Assembly (NCBI GenBank): GCA_900319005.1
Contig: ONMV01000003.1
Span: 124,001-188,000, forward strand
Origin: an uncultured Bacteroidales bacterium
GTDB lineage: Bacteria > Bacteroidota > Bacteroidia > Bacteroidales > Paludibacteraceae
Direction: 5' to 3'
Length of the DNA stretch: 64,000 nt
Part shown: positions 16,938 to 24,360 of the stretch, in pieces
Layout: every line of letters starts with the position of its first letter
Numbering within the stretch: the first letter of the stretch is position 1
The notes under the pieces: generated by a model
What the model was told of the DNA's origin: nothing
The model's database searches: none
Seen by the model: only the letters and a program-made list of their open reading frames with translations
Made by a program: the position numbers and the translations under genes

Positions 16938-18212
16938 TTATGGCTTTAGACAACCGATGGGAATGATATATACGCCATCGTCTCTGCGATAGGCGTATTG
17001 TCCGCCGGTTAAAACCATCAAGAATGCCGGTTGACCAATCTTGGATGTATCTACTTGCTTGGCTAACTCCGTCAGGTTTTGTGCGGCATCTTCAATCTCT
17101 TTGCTCCCGGTCTTAACTTCCACCGCAGCCCAACGACCATCGTGCAAACGGATGATCAAGTCAGACTCCAAATCAGAGTTGTCGTGATAGTGATAGACGG
17201 TTCCGCGTAGTGCCTCGGTATAAACACGCACATCACGCAAGCAGAAGTCTTCAAATAAGAATCCAAACAGGTTAAAGTCCTCCAACACGCTCGTCGGATT
17301 CAGTTCCAACACCGCCGTAGCCAGACTAGTATCTACGAAATGGCGTTTGTGGGACGTACGAATGCCGGTTTTGCTGCGTAACGACGGTTGCCATGCCTTG
17401 GCATCCTCAATGACAAACAAGCGACGCAATGCTCTCAAGTAATTGGTAAGCGTCTTGTCAGTAATTGAGATGTCGTTCGCACGCACATCCTCCATGATCG
17501 TAGTAGCGGTTGTCATAGTGGAGATATTGCGCGCATAACTGCGTAGTACCGCCCGCACTCGGTCGGGATCCTTTTCGGAACCATCCACACGATTGACATC
17601 CGTGTTCACCAGTTCATCCACTAAGTTAACCGCCACCTCCAAAGCGTCCTCTTTGTCCAATGACAAAGCACCCGGCCAACCGCCTCGACACATGACATAA
17701 GCGATGTCCTTAATCGTAAGCGGACTTTCGAAGAGTCCCATCTGCTGTGTACCATCGAAGAGTGCTTTGAGCGACACTTGTCCGCGCGACTCCTTCGACT
17801 CCCAGAGACTCATTGGTCGCATACGCAGGCGTGCGATTCGTCCTGTACCGGTATGCTCCATCTCTTCATTCTCTTCTTCATCCAGAGGTGTTGCTGAACC
17901 GGTTAATATGAACTGATTCATCTGTTGCCGTTGATCTGCGGCAAATCGTACAGCATCCCACAGGACCGGAATCGTCTGCCATTCGTCGAGCATGCGTGGT
18001 GTTTCGCCTTCCAATAACAGCGAAGGTTGCGTATCTGCCATTTTGCGATACATGGCGCGTTGGTCCGGATTTTGGATATATATGATACTCTTAGCTAACT
18101 GAGCACCTGTCGAGGTTTTTCCACACCATTTGGGGCCTTCAATTAGCACTGCTGCACTACTGCGTAATTTGCGTTTGAGCAACTCGTCATCAATTCGTTC
18201 AAGGTATTCCAT
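16938..18212 (-). CDS. AAA_14 / DUF4143 ATP-binding protein
   Basis: 424 residues. The N-terminal AAA_14 ATPase has Walker A LIEGPKWCGKTSTG (about 23-36), a Walker B-like PRMLDEWQTIPVLWD, and the sensor strand QFILTGSATP. The C-terminal DUF4143 domain (about 200-424) contains the nuclease-like core FEDFCLRDVRVY... HDNSDLESDLIIRLHDGRWAAVEVKTG, where E-(x)-D and E-V-K fit a PD-(D/E)XK-type fold. These proteins are very common, often horizontally mobile, in Bacteroidetes; their role is unresolved. The gene has its own promoter and four 23-bp direct repeats just upstream. Confidence 0.9.
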   Translation of the reverse strand: MEYLERIDDELLKRKLRSSAAVLIEGPKWCGKTSTGAQLAKSIIYIQNPDQRAMYRKMADTQPSLLLEGETPRMLDEWQTIPVLWDAVRFAADQRQQMNQFILTGSATPLDEEENEEMEHTGTGRIARLRMRPMSLWESKESRGQVSLKALFDGTQQMGLFESPLTIKDIAYVMCRGGWPGALSLDKEDALEVAVNLVDELVNTDVNRVDGSEKDPDRVRAVLRSYARNISTMTTATTIMEDVRANDISITDKTLTNYLRALRRLFVIEDAKAWQPSLRSKTGIRTSHKRHFVDTSLATAVLELNPTSVLEDFNLFGFLFEDFCLRDVRVYTEALRGTVYHYHDNSDLESDLIIRLHDGRWAAVEVKTGSKEIEDAAQNLTELAKQVDTSKIGQPAFLMVLTGGQYAYRRDDGVYIIPIGCLKP

Positions 18213-18236
18213 ACGTATATCGTTTAAAAATCGCTA

Positions 18237-18268
18237 CAAAGGTACAATAAAAATTTGATATATGCAAA
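18237..18268 (-). promoter_or_regulatory. Promoter of the AAA_14/DUF4143 gene
   Basis: Minus strand: TTTG at 18268-18265, 20-bp spacer, TACCTTTG at 18244-18237, 25 nt before the ATG. Confidence 0.8.
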
Positions 18269-18272
18269 TAAT

Positions 18273-18364
18273 TCCGAAGATTTTTGTAATTTTATTCCGA
18301 GCTTTTTAATAATCTCACTCCGAATAATTTTGCGTTTTTGCTCCGATTGTTTCAACTTTCGACT
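18273..18364. repeat. Four 23-bp iterons upstream of the AAA_14 promoter
   Basis: TCCGA occurs at 18273, 18296, 18319 and 18342, spaced exactly 23 bp. Each unit is otherwise AT-rich with a poly-T stretch. On the minus (gene) strand the core is TCGGA. The array abuts the -33 box of the promoter at 18237-18268, the usual place for an activator or autorepressor site. Confidence 0.7.
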
Positions 18365-18440
18365 TTTTTACGGTAATCCAATACGTCAAAGATCACATTT
18401 TATCACAAGCAGGTACAAAAAAATACTGCTTATGCTTTAT

Positions 18441-18565
18441 GTAGAAACGGGTGTCTGGCATAACCCACGAATAATAAAGCAAAAGCAGTACATACCGAAG
18501 TATGCACTGACGCATTGCCAATCTTATTCGTAATGATTATAAGTTGCCAGACTTATTGTTTCTAC
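18441..18565. repeat. 125-bp nested palindrome (MITE-like or structured RNA)
   Basis: Four nested inverted repeats: GTAGAAAC 18441 / GTTTCTAC 18558; GTCTGGCA 18453 / TGCCAGAC 18545; ACGAATAA 18467 / TTATTCGT 18524; and a central hairpin AGTACATAC-CGAA-GTATGCACT at 18487-18508. No target-site duplication is obvious. It could be a miniature mobile element or a folded RNA. Confidence 0.65.
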
Positions 18566-18672
18566 GGATTGACTCGTCAGTATAATATATGTGCGTTGCG
18601 GTGTCGCAACTGAAGTATCCGCTGATAATTCGTTGCAAAATTACAAAAAAGTTTTGAATTACACAAATATTT

Positions 18673-18701
18673 TTGTGATTTTTCTCGTTTTTGTACCTTT
18701 G
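18673..18701 (+). promoter_or_regulatory. Orphan plus-strand promoter-like site
   Basis: TTG at 18673, 18-bp spacer, TACCTTTG at 18694-18701. It points into the 3' end of the minus-strand lipoprotein gene, with no plus-strand CDS downstream. It could make a small or antisense RNA. Confidence 0.4.
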
Positions 18702-18753
18702 CGCACACATTCACACACACTGTCAAGGTATGTACTGCTTATTAATAAATGTA

Positions 18754-19347
18754 TTACAGATCTTTTTTTATACCTTTCACACGGACGACATACTGGCTTT
18801 GAATAAAGCCCGTGTTATCATAGATAACTGCTTCGTCTATCGCTTTTCTTTTTACATAGAAGATAGTATCACTTCCAAGAAGATCCGCTGTAGATTCTAA
18901 GGTAAAGCCCATAATCTTTCCGCTCGGACATCTAATAGCCTGATGTTCCTGGTCGAAGATATAGTTGGCATCTATTATACTTTTCCATTCAGAATTAACC
19001 GGAATATGTAAATATCCATCCGACTTACGGTATTCTCCTTTGTCTTGACCTATTACATTCACATATTGTACTTTTGAATCGCTTTTGATGTCAAAGTACC
19101 ACAGTACATCATATGTCTGTGCGTTGGGATCGTAGTCCCAATGGTAACTCTGTTGCCCGGTAAATATGTCATAAGTCAGATTATCGGACGCAATACAAGC
19201 CCAAATGCCCACAATAGAGGAATTGGTGAACATAGTCGGATCATCCTGTTTTACCGAAGATGGTTCTTCGGGAGCTGATTTATCCGAACAAGATGCAAAA
19301 ATCAGAGATGCTGCACATACAAGTGCAAAGAAAAATTTTGTTTTCAT
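18754..19347 (-). CDS. Lipoprotein of unknown function
   Basis: 197 residues with a lipoprotein signal (MKTKFFFALVCAASLIFASC; Cys 20) and an acidic linker SDKSAPEEPSSVKQDD. The mature domain is beta-rich (IVGIWACIASDNLTYDIFTGQQSYHW ... WYFDIKSDSKVQYVNV) and resembles the lipocalin-like domains common in Bacteroidetes lipoproteins: IVGIW at the start and alternating strands. It is 54 nt downstream of the gene at 19402 and has no promoter of its own, so it is probably the second gene of that operon. Confidence 0.7.
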   Translation of the reverse strand: MKTKFFFALVCAASLIFASCSDKSAPEEPSSVKQDDPTMFTNSSIVGIWACIASDNLTYDIFTGQQSYHWDYDPNAQTYDVLWYFDIKSDSKVQYVNVIGQDKGEYRKSDGYLHIPVNSEWKSIIDANYIFDQEHQAIRCPSGKIMGFTLESTADLLGSDTIFYVKRKAIDEAVIYDNTGFIQSQYVVRVKGIKKDL

Positions 19348-19401
19348 TGTTGTACTATTTTAGGGATTAAACATTTATGAACAAAACCTACGGACAGCCC
19401 A

Positions 19402-20175
19402 TCAGAAACAGTAATGGAAGCCGATAGAAGCGCCGAAGTCGAAGAAATGCCGAAGGTTGCGATCTGCATCTACTTCAAAGACATCTTCGCCGACCAATCC
19501 GCCACGATATTCATACTTGGAGCTGAACGCTAAGCCGTAACCGGGACGAGCATCCAAACTGAGCACAAAACGCGACCATATGAATTCCACACCAACGATG
19601 CCATTCACACCGAATTTGCCGAGTAACGGGTTGCTTTCTCCGAAACCGAAACTTGCCAGATTGAGCGATTTGACAAGACCCAACGACACACCGCCTCCAC
19701 CAAATATGGCAAACGTACTGCGTCCGGCAGTATCGATTTCCTTCTGATAAACGATATTCGGATTGAGTTCAAAAGTGAAGTTACTCCAGTTATAGGTATC
19801 ATGCAGTTCCTGATAAGTGTCCGCCACCTGAATCTCCTCGACCGCCACTTCTTCCGTCAGTACATTCTTCAACTTAATGTCATCTTTAGTTGGTGACAAT
19901 TGTAATTTGACCGCTAAATCCGCCTGCAACGCCAAGCCGTCTACTCCGAAAATAAAGCCTTTGTAGGAAGCACCGAACATGTTTCCCACCATACCGCCTA
20001 TTCGGTGGGTATAACTTCCACCTCCGGTAGTTCGACCTCCGCCACGATGACTTCTGCTAAAACTACTTCTGGAATGACCATACGAGCGACCACGATTGTT
20101 GCCTCGATACCCTGCCGCGTCCATACTCCCTGCCATGCATAAAAACATAAGCACAAATAAGAATACTTTTTTCAT
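19402..20175 (-). CDS. Secreted Gly/Arg/Ser-rich protein with beta-rich C-terminal domain
   Basis: 257 residues from the ATG at 20175. A longer start at 20253 is rejected because the promoter TACCTTTG at 20247-20240 would lie inside it. The signal peptide is MKKVFLFVLMFLCMAGSMDA. A low-complexity segment follows, rich in Arg, Gly, Ser and His (about 22-60). The rest looks like an outer-membrane or periplasmic beta structure (FIFGVDGLALQADLAVKLQL ... FVLSLDARPGYGLAF ... FFDFGASIGFHYCF), and the terminal aromatic Phe is typical of beta-barrels. Family not recognised. A downstream lipoprotein is probably co-transcribed. Confidence 0.65.
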   Translation of the reverse strand: MKKVFLFVLMFLCMAGSMDAAGYRGNNRGRSYGHSRSSFSRSHRGGGRTTGGGSYTHRIGGMVGNMFGASYKGFIFGVDGLALQADLAVKLQLSPTKDDIKLKNVLTEEVAVEEIQVADTYQELHDTYNWSNFTFELNPNIVYQKEIDTAGRSTFAIFGGGGVSLGLVKSLNLASFGFGESNPLLGKFGVNGIVGVEFIWSRFVLSLDARPGYGLAFSSKYEYRGGLVGEDVFEVDADRNLRHFFDFGASIGFHYCF

Positions 20176-20239
20176 TGTTGTAATGATTAAATATAGGATT
20201 AATAAACCAATCAGCGGAACGCCTTTCGGAATTCCGCTG

Positions 20240-20247
20240 CAAAGGTA
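20240..20247 (-). promoter_or_regulatory. -7 box for the 20175-18754 operon
   Basis: TACCTTTG on the minus strand followed by CAGC. No clear -33 TTG at the right distance. It decides the start codon of the downstream gene. Confidence 0.6.
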
Positions 20248-20298
20248 CAACAAATTTTTGAAATACGACTAATTCTTGTTATGTCTTGTTGTGTCGTG

Positions 20299-20871
20299 TT
20301 ATGTCAGAAGGGTGACGGATTGAAGACCGCCGTTATTGCCGGCGACATAAGAAACAGTAGTATGACCTGTAAGGACAAGCTGGTCTATAAAGAGCGGCTG
20401 ACCGGTCAGGAAGAATGTGGAGACAAAAGTGTCCCCCTCGCTAAGCTTTGAGTTGACAGATTCCACTACCTCAAAACGCATATCTCCCAAATAGCGGAAC
20501 ACACAACGGCGGTTTGGCAACCAAGTTACTTCAATACTCTGTCCGGGTTGCAAGTCCTTTGTATGGATACCCTCTGCGATGAACGGATTACTGCTGCCGT
20601 GCTCACCTTCTTTCAAATGGTTGGTATAATCATTCCAATCGCGCGAACCCACATAGCGGGAAAGAATATTGAGTGTGGACAGACGGGTATTATTGGCGCC
20701 TTCCACGTACCCCCACAGACGCTCTAATGTGCTAAGCGCCAGGTTCTCATGCAGGCACAGCCATATTTGCGCGATGAGCGATTCAAAATCAGCCGGAGTA
20801 GCCGGACGTGTGCCAAAACGCGCTTCTACATCTTTGCGCAGTTGTATTACCTCGGGTGCATTTTTGTTCAT
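20299..20871 (-). CDS. Bacteroidetes helical N-terminal domain protein
   Basis: 190 residues from the ATG at 20871; the longer start at 20907 lies upstream of the -7 box and cannot be used from it. The N-terminal 80 residues (ENLALSTLERLWGYVEGANN ... STLNILSRYVGSRDWNDY) match a helical motif found at the start of many uncharacterised Bacteroidetes proteins, with the STL-RLWGY and STL-IL-RY-G--DW pattern. The C-terminal half is beta-rich with a PGQSIEVTWLPNRRC strand. Cytoplasmic. Function unknown; the helical part may bind nucleic acid (inference only). Confidence 0.65.
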   Translation of the reverse strand: MNKNAPEVIQLRKDVEARFGTRPATPADFESLIAQIWLCLHENLALSTLERLWGYVEGANNTRLSTLNILSRYVGSRDWNDYTNHLKEGEHGSSNPFIAEGIHTKDLQPGQSIEVTWLPNRRCVFRYLGDMRFEVVESVNSKLSEGDTFVSTFFLTGQPLFIDQLVLTGHTTVSYVAGNNGGLQSVTLLT

Positions 20872-20896
20872 CTGTATGATAATTTGAAATCGGGTG

Positions 20897-20904
20897 CAAA
20901 GGTA
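20897..20904 (-). promoter_or_regulatory. -7 box for the gene at 20299-20871
   Basis: TACCTTTG followed by CACC on the minus strand, 26 nt before the ATG. Confidence 0.6.
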
Positions 20905-20949
20905 CAACTTTTTTCTGATATACGTGAACTTCTTTTTATTTCTTTTTTC

Positions 20950-22164
20950 TCAATACTCCGGCAGAACGAGGGCTAAGGAGTCATAGAGTTGGTCGTTCAT
21001 GTTGAAATAATTCATATATGCCTGCATAAATTCCTCCAGTAACATAGGATCTTTTATGGACTGCTTAGCCTTTTGGAAATTCGCTTGCAACCCTCCATCG
21101 TAATTGCGCACTTCGTTCATTGTTTTCAACTCTCCACTTTTAACCGCCTTGCGGATAGCTGCTTGGCGGGCAAAATGTATGGCAGCGGCTTGCTGACGTA
21201 CTTGCTCACGCGGAGAAAGCGTATTCGCTTTTACTGCCAGCGAATCTAACACACGATTGAGGGAATCCACCTGATGCCGATGTTCTTCATTCTGCGCACG
21301 CAGTGAATCCACATGAACGAATAATTGTTTTTCGTTTTCTTTATGGGCGAGTTCGGAATGTTGATAGCCGGAATAAGTTCCCCATACAGCTGCGCATGAT
21401 AAAAGCAATAAGATAAGTGAAACCGGCAACCATATACGCACTCTATCTGCTCTACGAATAGCTTGTAGCACCTGTGCGCAGGAAGAATAACGCTCAGCAG
21501 GTTTTACGCGCGTGCATGTGCGAACAATATATTTATAGCGATGCGGGAAAAGAAGATTGATGATTTTGCCGACCGCGTATATATCTGCGCGGTTGTCAAT
21601 CGTTTTGCCGGCTAATTGTTCCGGTGCGATATACGCCATCGAGCCGGCAGGTTGCTTGAAAGTCACGTAATCATCTGTATCGGACACACCGAAATCAATC
21701 AGTTTGACCGTATTGCCGTTACGGGTAATGAGGATATTGGAAGGCTTGATGTCGCGATGGATGACCTGCCTTTCGTGCAGACAAGAAAGCGCGTCAATGA
21801 GTTGCTCAATAATACGGTGACGGATAGCCATAGGCGGGTTCGTCTCAAGGAACTGATCCAGCGTAATGCCATCAATAAACTCCATCCGGATATACCAGCC
21901 GATGGAATTCATGTGCCCGAAATCAAGCAGCCGGACGATATTCGGATGATCCACACCGACTCCGATAGTAAACTCCTTACGGAGCAATTCAATATGCGGT
22001 GTAGATTCGCGATAAGGCTCTGTCAACGCCTTCAGCACGTACTTTCGTCCGAAACGTGTAGCCACATAAAGCGCATTATGTCCTTTTGAGGACAACAACT
22101 CCGGTTCCGACCATACATCCGAGAAATCAGATGACGGGGGTACTATGATAAAAGAAGAATCCAT
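20950..22164 (-). CDS. Transmembrane Ser/Thr protein kinase
   Basis: 404 residues from the ATG at 22164; upstream in-frame starts precede the promoter. An N-terminal eukaryotic-type kinase domain (about 12-235) is complete, with ATP Lys in YVLKAL, catalytic loop HRDIKPSNILI, DFG in LIDFGVSD, and APE in YIAPEQLAG. One membrane span (about 249-270, VSLILLLLSCAAVWGTY) precedes a coiled-coil-rich external part (EKQLFVHVDSLRAQNEEHRHQVDSLNRVLDSL). The glycine loop is weak, as in several bacterial kinases. The target is unknown; no phosphatase or FHA gene lies nearby. It is separated from proS by a terminator and has its own promoter. Confidence 0.88.
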   Translation of the reverse strand: MDSSFIIVPPSSDFSDVWSEPELLSSKGHNALYVATRFGRKYVLKALTEPYRESTPHIELLRKEFTIGVGVDHPNIVRLLDFGHMNSIGWYIRMEFIDGITLDQFLETNPPMAIRHRIIEQLIDALSCLHERQVIHRDIKPSNILITRNGNTVKLIDFGVSDTDDYVTFKQPAGSMAYIAPEQLAGKTIDNRADIYAVGKIINLLFPHRYKYIVRTCTRVKPAERYSSCAQVLQAIRRADRVRIWLPVSLILLLLSCAAVWGTYSGYQHSELAHKENEKQLFVHVDSLRAQNEEHRHQVDSLNRVLDSLAVKANTLSPREQVRQQAAAIHFARQAAIRKAVKSGELKTMNEVRNYDGGLQANFQKAKQSIKDPMLLEEFMQAYMNYFNMNDQLYDSLALVLPEY

Positions 22165-22188
22165 CTTGCCAGACTTATTTTGCGGTTG

Positions 22189-22219
22189 CAAAGGTACAAC
22201 TTTTTTCTGATATATGCAA
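22189..22219 (-). promoter_or_regulatory. Promoter of the Ser/Thr kinase gene
   Basis: Minus strand: TTGCATAT from 22219, 20-bp spacer, TACCTTTG at 22196-22189. Confidence 0.8.
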
Positions 22220-22252
22220 ATAGATGTGAACATTTTTCCGGAAGACACAACA

Positions 22253-22279
22253 AAAAAACGCTCATTGCGAGCGTTTTTT
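22253..22279 (-). terminator. Intrinsic terminator after proS
   Basis: AAAAAACGCTC and GAGCGTTTTTT form a perfect 11-bp stem with a 5-nt loop and A/T tracts on both sides. Confidence 0.85.
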
Positions 22280-22302
22280 GTTTGCCTATTGGCAACTTGC
22301 AA

Positions 22303-23793
22303 TTAGTAATTGAGTGCAAAAATCACTCTACCGGCGGACGGTTTGCCCGTTACCATACAGGTACCCGGCTCGCTGTGATGACCCGGCAGGTCTGCCAGAG
22401 GGATGCAGCGGATAGTTGCCTTGGTCTCATCCTTGATACGTTGTTCGGTCTCCGGCGTACCGTCCCAATGCGCGAGCAGGAAACCGCCCTTCTTGAGCTC
22501 CTCTTTGAACTCGTCGTAGCTGTTCACCTCACGGGTGTTAGCGATGCGGAAATCGAGGGCTTTTTGCAGCAGATTCTTCTGGATTTCCTCCAACAGATTC
22601 TTCACTTTTTCCACGATTCCATCGAGAGAAATCGTCTCTTTGCTCTGGGTGTCACGACGTGCGATCTCGATCGTTCCGTTCTCCAAATCACGACCTCCCA
22701 TAGCCAGACGAACCGGCACACCTTTGAGCTCGTAATCAGCGAACTTGTAACCCGGCGTGTATTTCTCGTCGGTATCCACTTTGACGCGTATTCCGAGTGC
22801 TTTCAGTTCATCCGCAATCGGGTTCAGCTTGACCATCAGTTTGTCGAGGTCTTCCTGTTTCTTGAAGATCGGCACAATAACGACCTGTATCGGAGCCAGA
22901 TGCGGCGGCAGCACAAGTCCGCTATCATCGCTGTGGGTCATGATGAGCGCACCCATCAGACGAGTCGAAACACCCCAAGAAGTAGCCCAAACGTACTCGT
23001 ATTTATTCTCTTTGGTGAGGAATTGCACGTCAAAACTCTTGGCGAAGTTCTGTCCCAAGAAGTGACTTGTACCCGCTTGCAGCGCCTTACCGTCCTGCAT
23101 CATCGCCTCTATACAATAAGTATTAAGCGCGCCCGCGAAACGCTCGTTCGGGCTTTTGACACCTTTCACTACCGGAATAGCCATCACGTTCTCCGCGAAA
23201 TCGGCATAGACATCGAGCATCTGACGTGCGTAATCCTCCGCCTCCTCTTTGGTGGCGTGCGCCGTGTGACCTTCCTGCCAGAGAAACTCCGCCGTACGCA
23301 GGAACAAGCGCGTACGCATCTCCCATCGCATGACGTTACACCATTGGTTGCAAAGGATCGGCAGGTCGCGATATGAGCTGATCCAGTTCTTATAGGTGCT
23401 CCAGATGATGGTCTCCGAGGTAGGACGGATGATGAGCTCTTCCTCGAGTTTCGCCTGCGGATCCACTACCACACCCTTACCGTTCGGATCGTTCATCAGA
23501 CGATGGTGAGTCACTACGGCACACTCTTTGGCAAAACCCTCCACATGCTCCGCCTCGCGGCTAAGGAAAGACTTCGGAATAAGAAGCGGGAAATAAGCGT
23601 TTTTCACACCCTGTGCCTTGAATCGGCGGTCGAGTTCCGCCTGAATAGTTTCCCAGATGGCATAGCCATAGGGTTTGATTACCATACATCCGCGAACGGC
23701 GCTCTGCTCAGCGAGGTCGGCTTTGACGACCAACTCGTTGTACCATTTTGAATAATCCTCGGAACGAGGAGTTAATTTTTGAAAACTTGCCAT
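22303..23793 (-). CDS. proS: Prolyl-tRNA synthetase (short, archaeal/eukaryotic-like type)
   Basis: 496 residues, class II synthetase that charges tRNA-Pro. Motif 2 is visible as [31 protein letters not shown], and motif 1 lies around [16 protein letters not shown]. The anticodon-binding domain follows [11 protein letters not shown]. Length and the N-terminal [12 protein letters not shown] fit the ProS type without the editing insertion used by Bacteroidetes. The C-terminus ends in Tyr, as in this subfamily (VIFALNY). The promoter is at 23849-23879 and the terminator at 22253. Confidence 0.95.
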   Translation of the reverse strand: MASFQKLTPRSEDYSKWYNELVVKADLAEQSAVRGCMVIKPYGYAIWETIQAELDRRFKAQGVKNAYFPLLIPKSFLSREAEHVEGFAKECAVVTHHRLMNDPNGKGVVVDPQAKLEEELIIRPTSETIIWSTYKNWISSYRDLPILCNQWCNVMRWEMRTRLFLRTAEFLWQEGHTAHATKEEAEDYARQMLDVYADFAENVMAIPVVKGVKSPNERFAGALNTYCIEAMMQDGKALQAGTSHFLGQNFAKSFDVQFLTKENKYEYVWATSWGVSTRLMGALIMTHSDDSGLVLPPHLAPIQVVIVPIFKKQEDLDKLMVKLNPIADELKALGIRVKVDTDEKYTPGYKFADYELKGVPVRLAMGGRDLENGTIEIARRDTQSKETISLDGIVEKVKNLLEEIQKNLLQKALDFRIANTREVNSYDEFKEELKKGGFLLAHWDGTPETEQRIKDETKATIRCIPLADLPGHHSEPGTCMVTGKPSAGRVIFALNY

Positions 23794-23848
23794 TTATTAT
23801 TGTCTATTAATTTGCGTTTATCTTAGGGTCTTCTGACCTTTGCGGCTG

Positions 23849-23879
23849 CAAAGGTACTACAAATTTTTCAAATTTGCAA
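23849..23879 (-). promoter_or_regulatory. Promoter of proS
   Basis: Minus strand: TTG at 23879-23877, 20-bp spacer, TACCTTTG at 23856-23849. Confidence 0.75.
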
Positions 23880-23881
23880 GA

Positions 23882-24054
23882 TTTTTAGCAAAAAAAAAGT
23901 CTAAGCTCGCTTAAGTATGGTTTTATTTGCTAAAAAGATTGTAGTTTACACATGGAGAAGCCAATTGACTTTTGGCTTCGAAAAGGGAAGGCGGTCGGGG
24001 AGACTATGCCAACCTAGAGAGGTGCGACCGTAAATTCGGAGGATTCCTTGTTTT
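23882..24054. ncRNA. Hairpin-rich non-coding stretch, possible structured RNA
   Basis: An 11-bp inverted repeat TTTTTAGCAAA 23882 / TTTGCTAAAAA 23926 encloses a small CTAAG-CTTAG-like stem. Then come GAAGCCAA 23957 / TTGGCTTC 23972, CGGTCG 23992 / CGACCG 24025 enclosing ACCT-AGAG-AGGT, and a weak outer AAGG/CCTT closing stem. This is the only G-rich patch in a roughly 560-nt gene-free, AT-rich interval. No family is recognised and no clear promoter precedes it. Confidence 0.3.
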
Positions 24055-24262
24055 GTTGAAAATAAAATAAGGGAGGGTCGAAGTTACTGCAAATATTTTT
24101 TTTGACATATGCAAATAATTCGTTCTTTTTATTCCAAAAACATCCCAATACTCCATCAAATCCTATTGGTCAATATTGTTGTTCATTTTGTAAACTAAAC
24201 TTTGCAAAATAAATTTTTATGCTATTAAAAGACCATTTTTTGTAACATTTTGTATATTTTAC

Positions 24263-24293
24263 TTGCATATATTAAATAAATTTGATAATTTTG
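24263..24293 (+). promoter_or_regulatory. Promoter of the BspA-like adhesin gene
   Basis: TTGCATAT at 24263, 20-bp spacer, TAATTTTG at 24286-24293; about 60-nt leader. Confidence 0.8.
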
Positions 24294-24360
24294 CACCCGT
24301 TTTTGAACAAAAGACATCACCTACTTATAATTTACCACCGAAAATTAAATACTATCGCAT

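Larger units (their letters stand above)
18213..18753. other. Non-coding stretch with iterons, nested palindrome and orphan promoter
   Basis: No protein gene is supported. It contains the AAA_14 promoter and iterons, the palindrome at 18441-18565, a small hairpin GTTGCG-GTGT-CGCAAC at 18595-18610, and a plus-strand promoter at 18673-18701. Confidence 0.6.

Noticed and set aside
18325-18332. TAATTTTG within the iteron array as a plus-strand promoter
   Set aside because: No -33 box at the right distance and nothing to transcribe nearby; it is part of an AT-rich iteron.
18441-18565. Nested palindrome as the ends of an insertion sequence
   Set aside because: Only 125 bp, no transposase and no flanking duplication; kept as a repeat of unknown nature.
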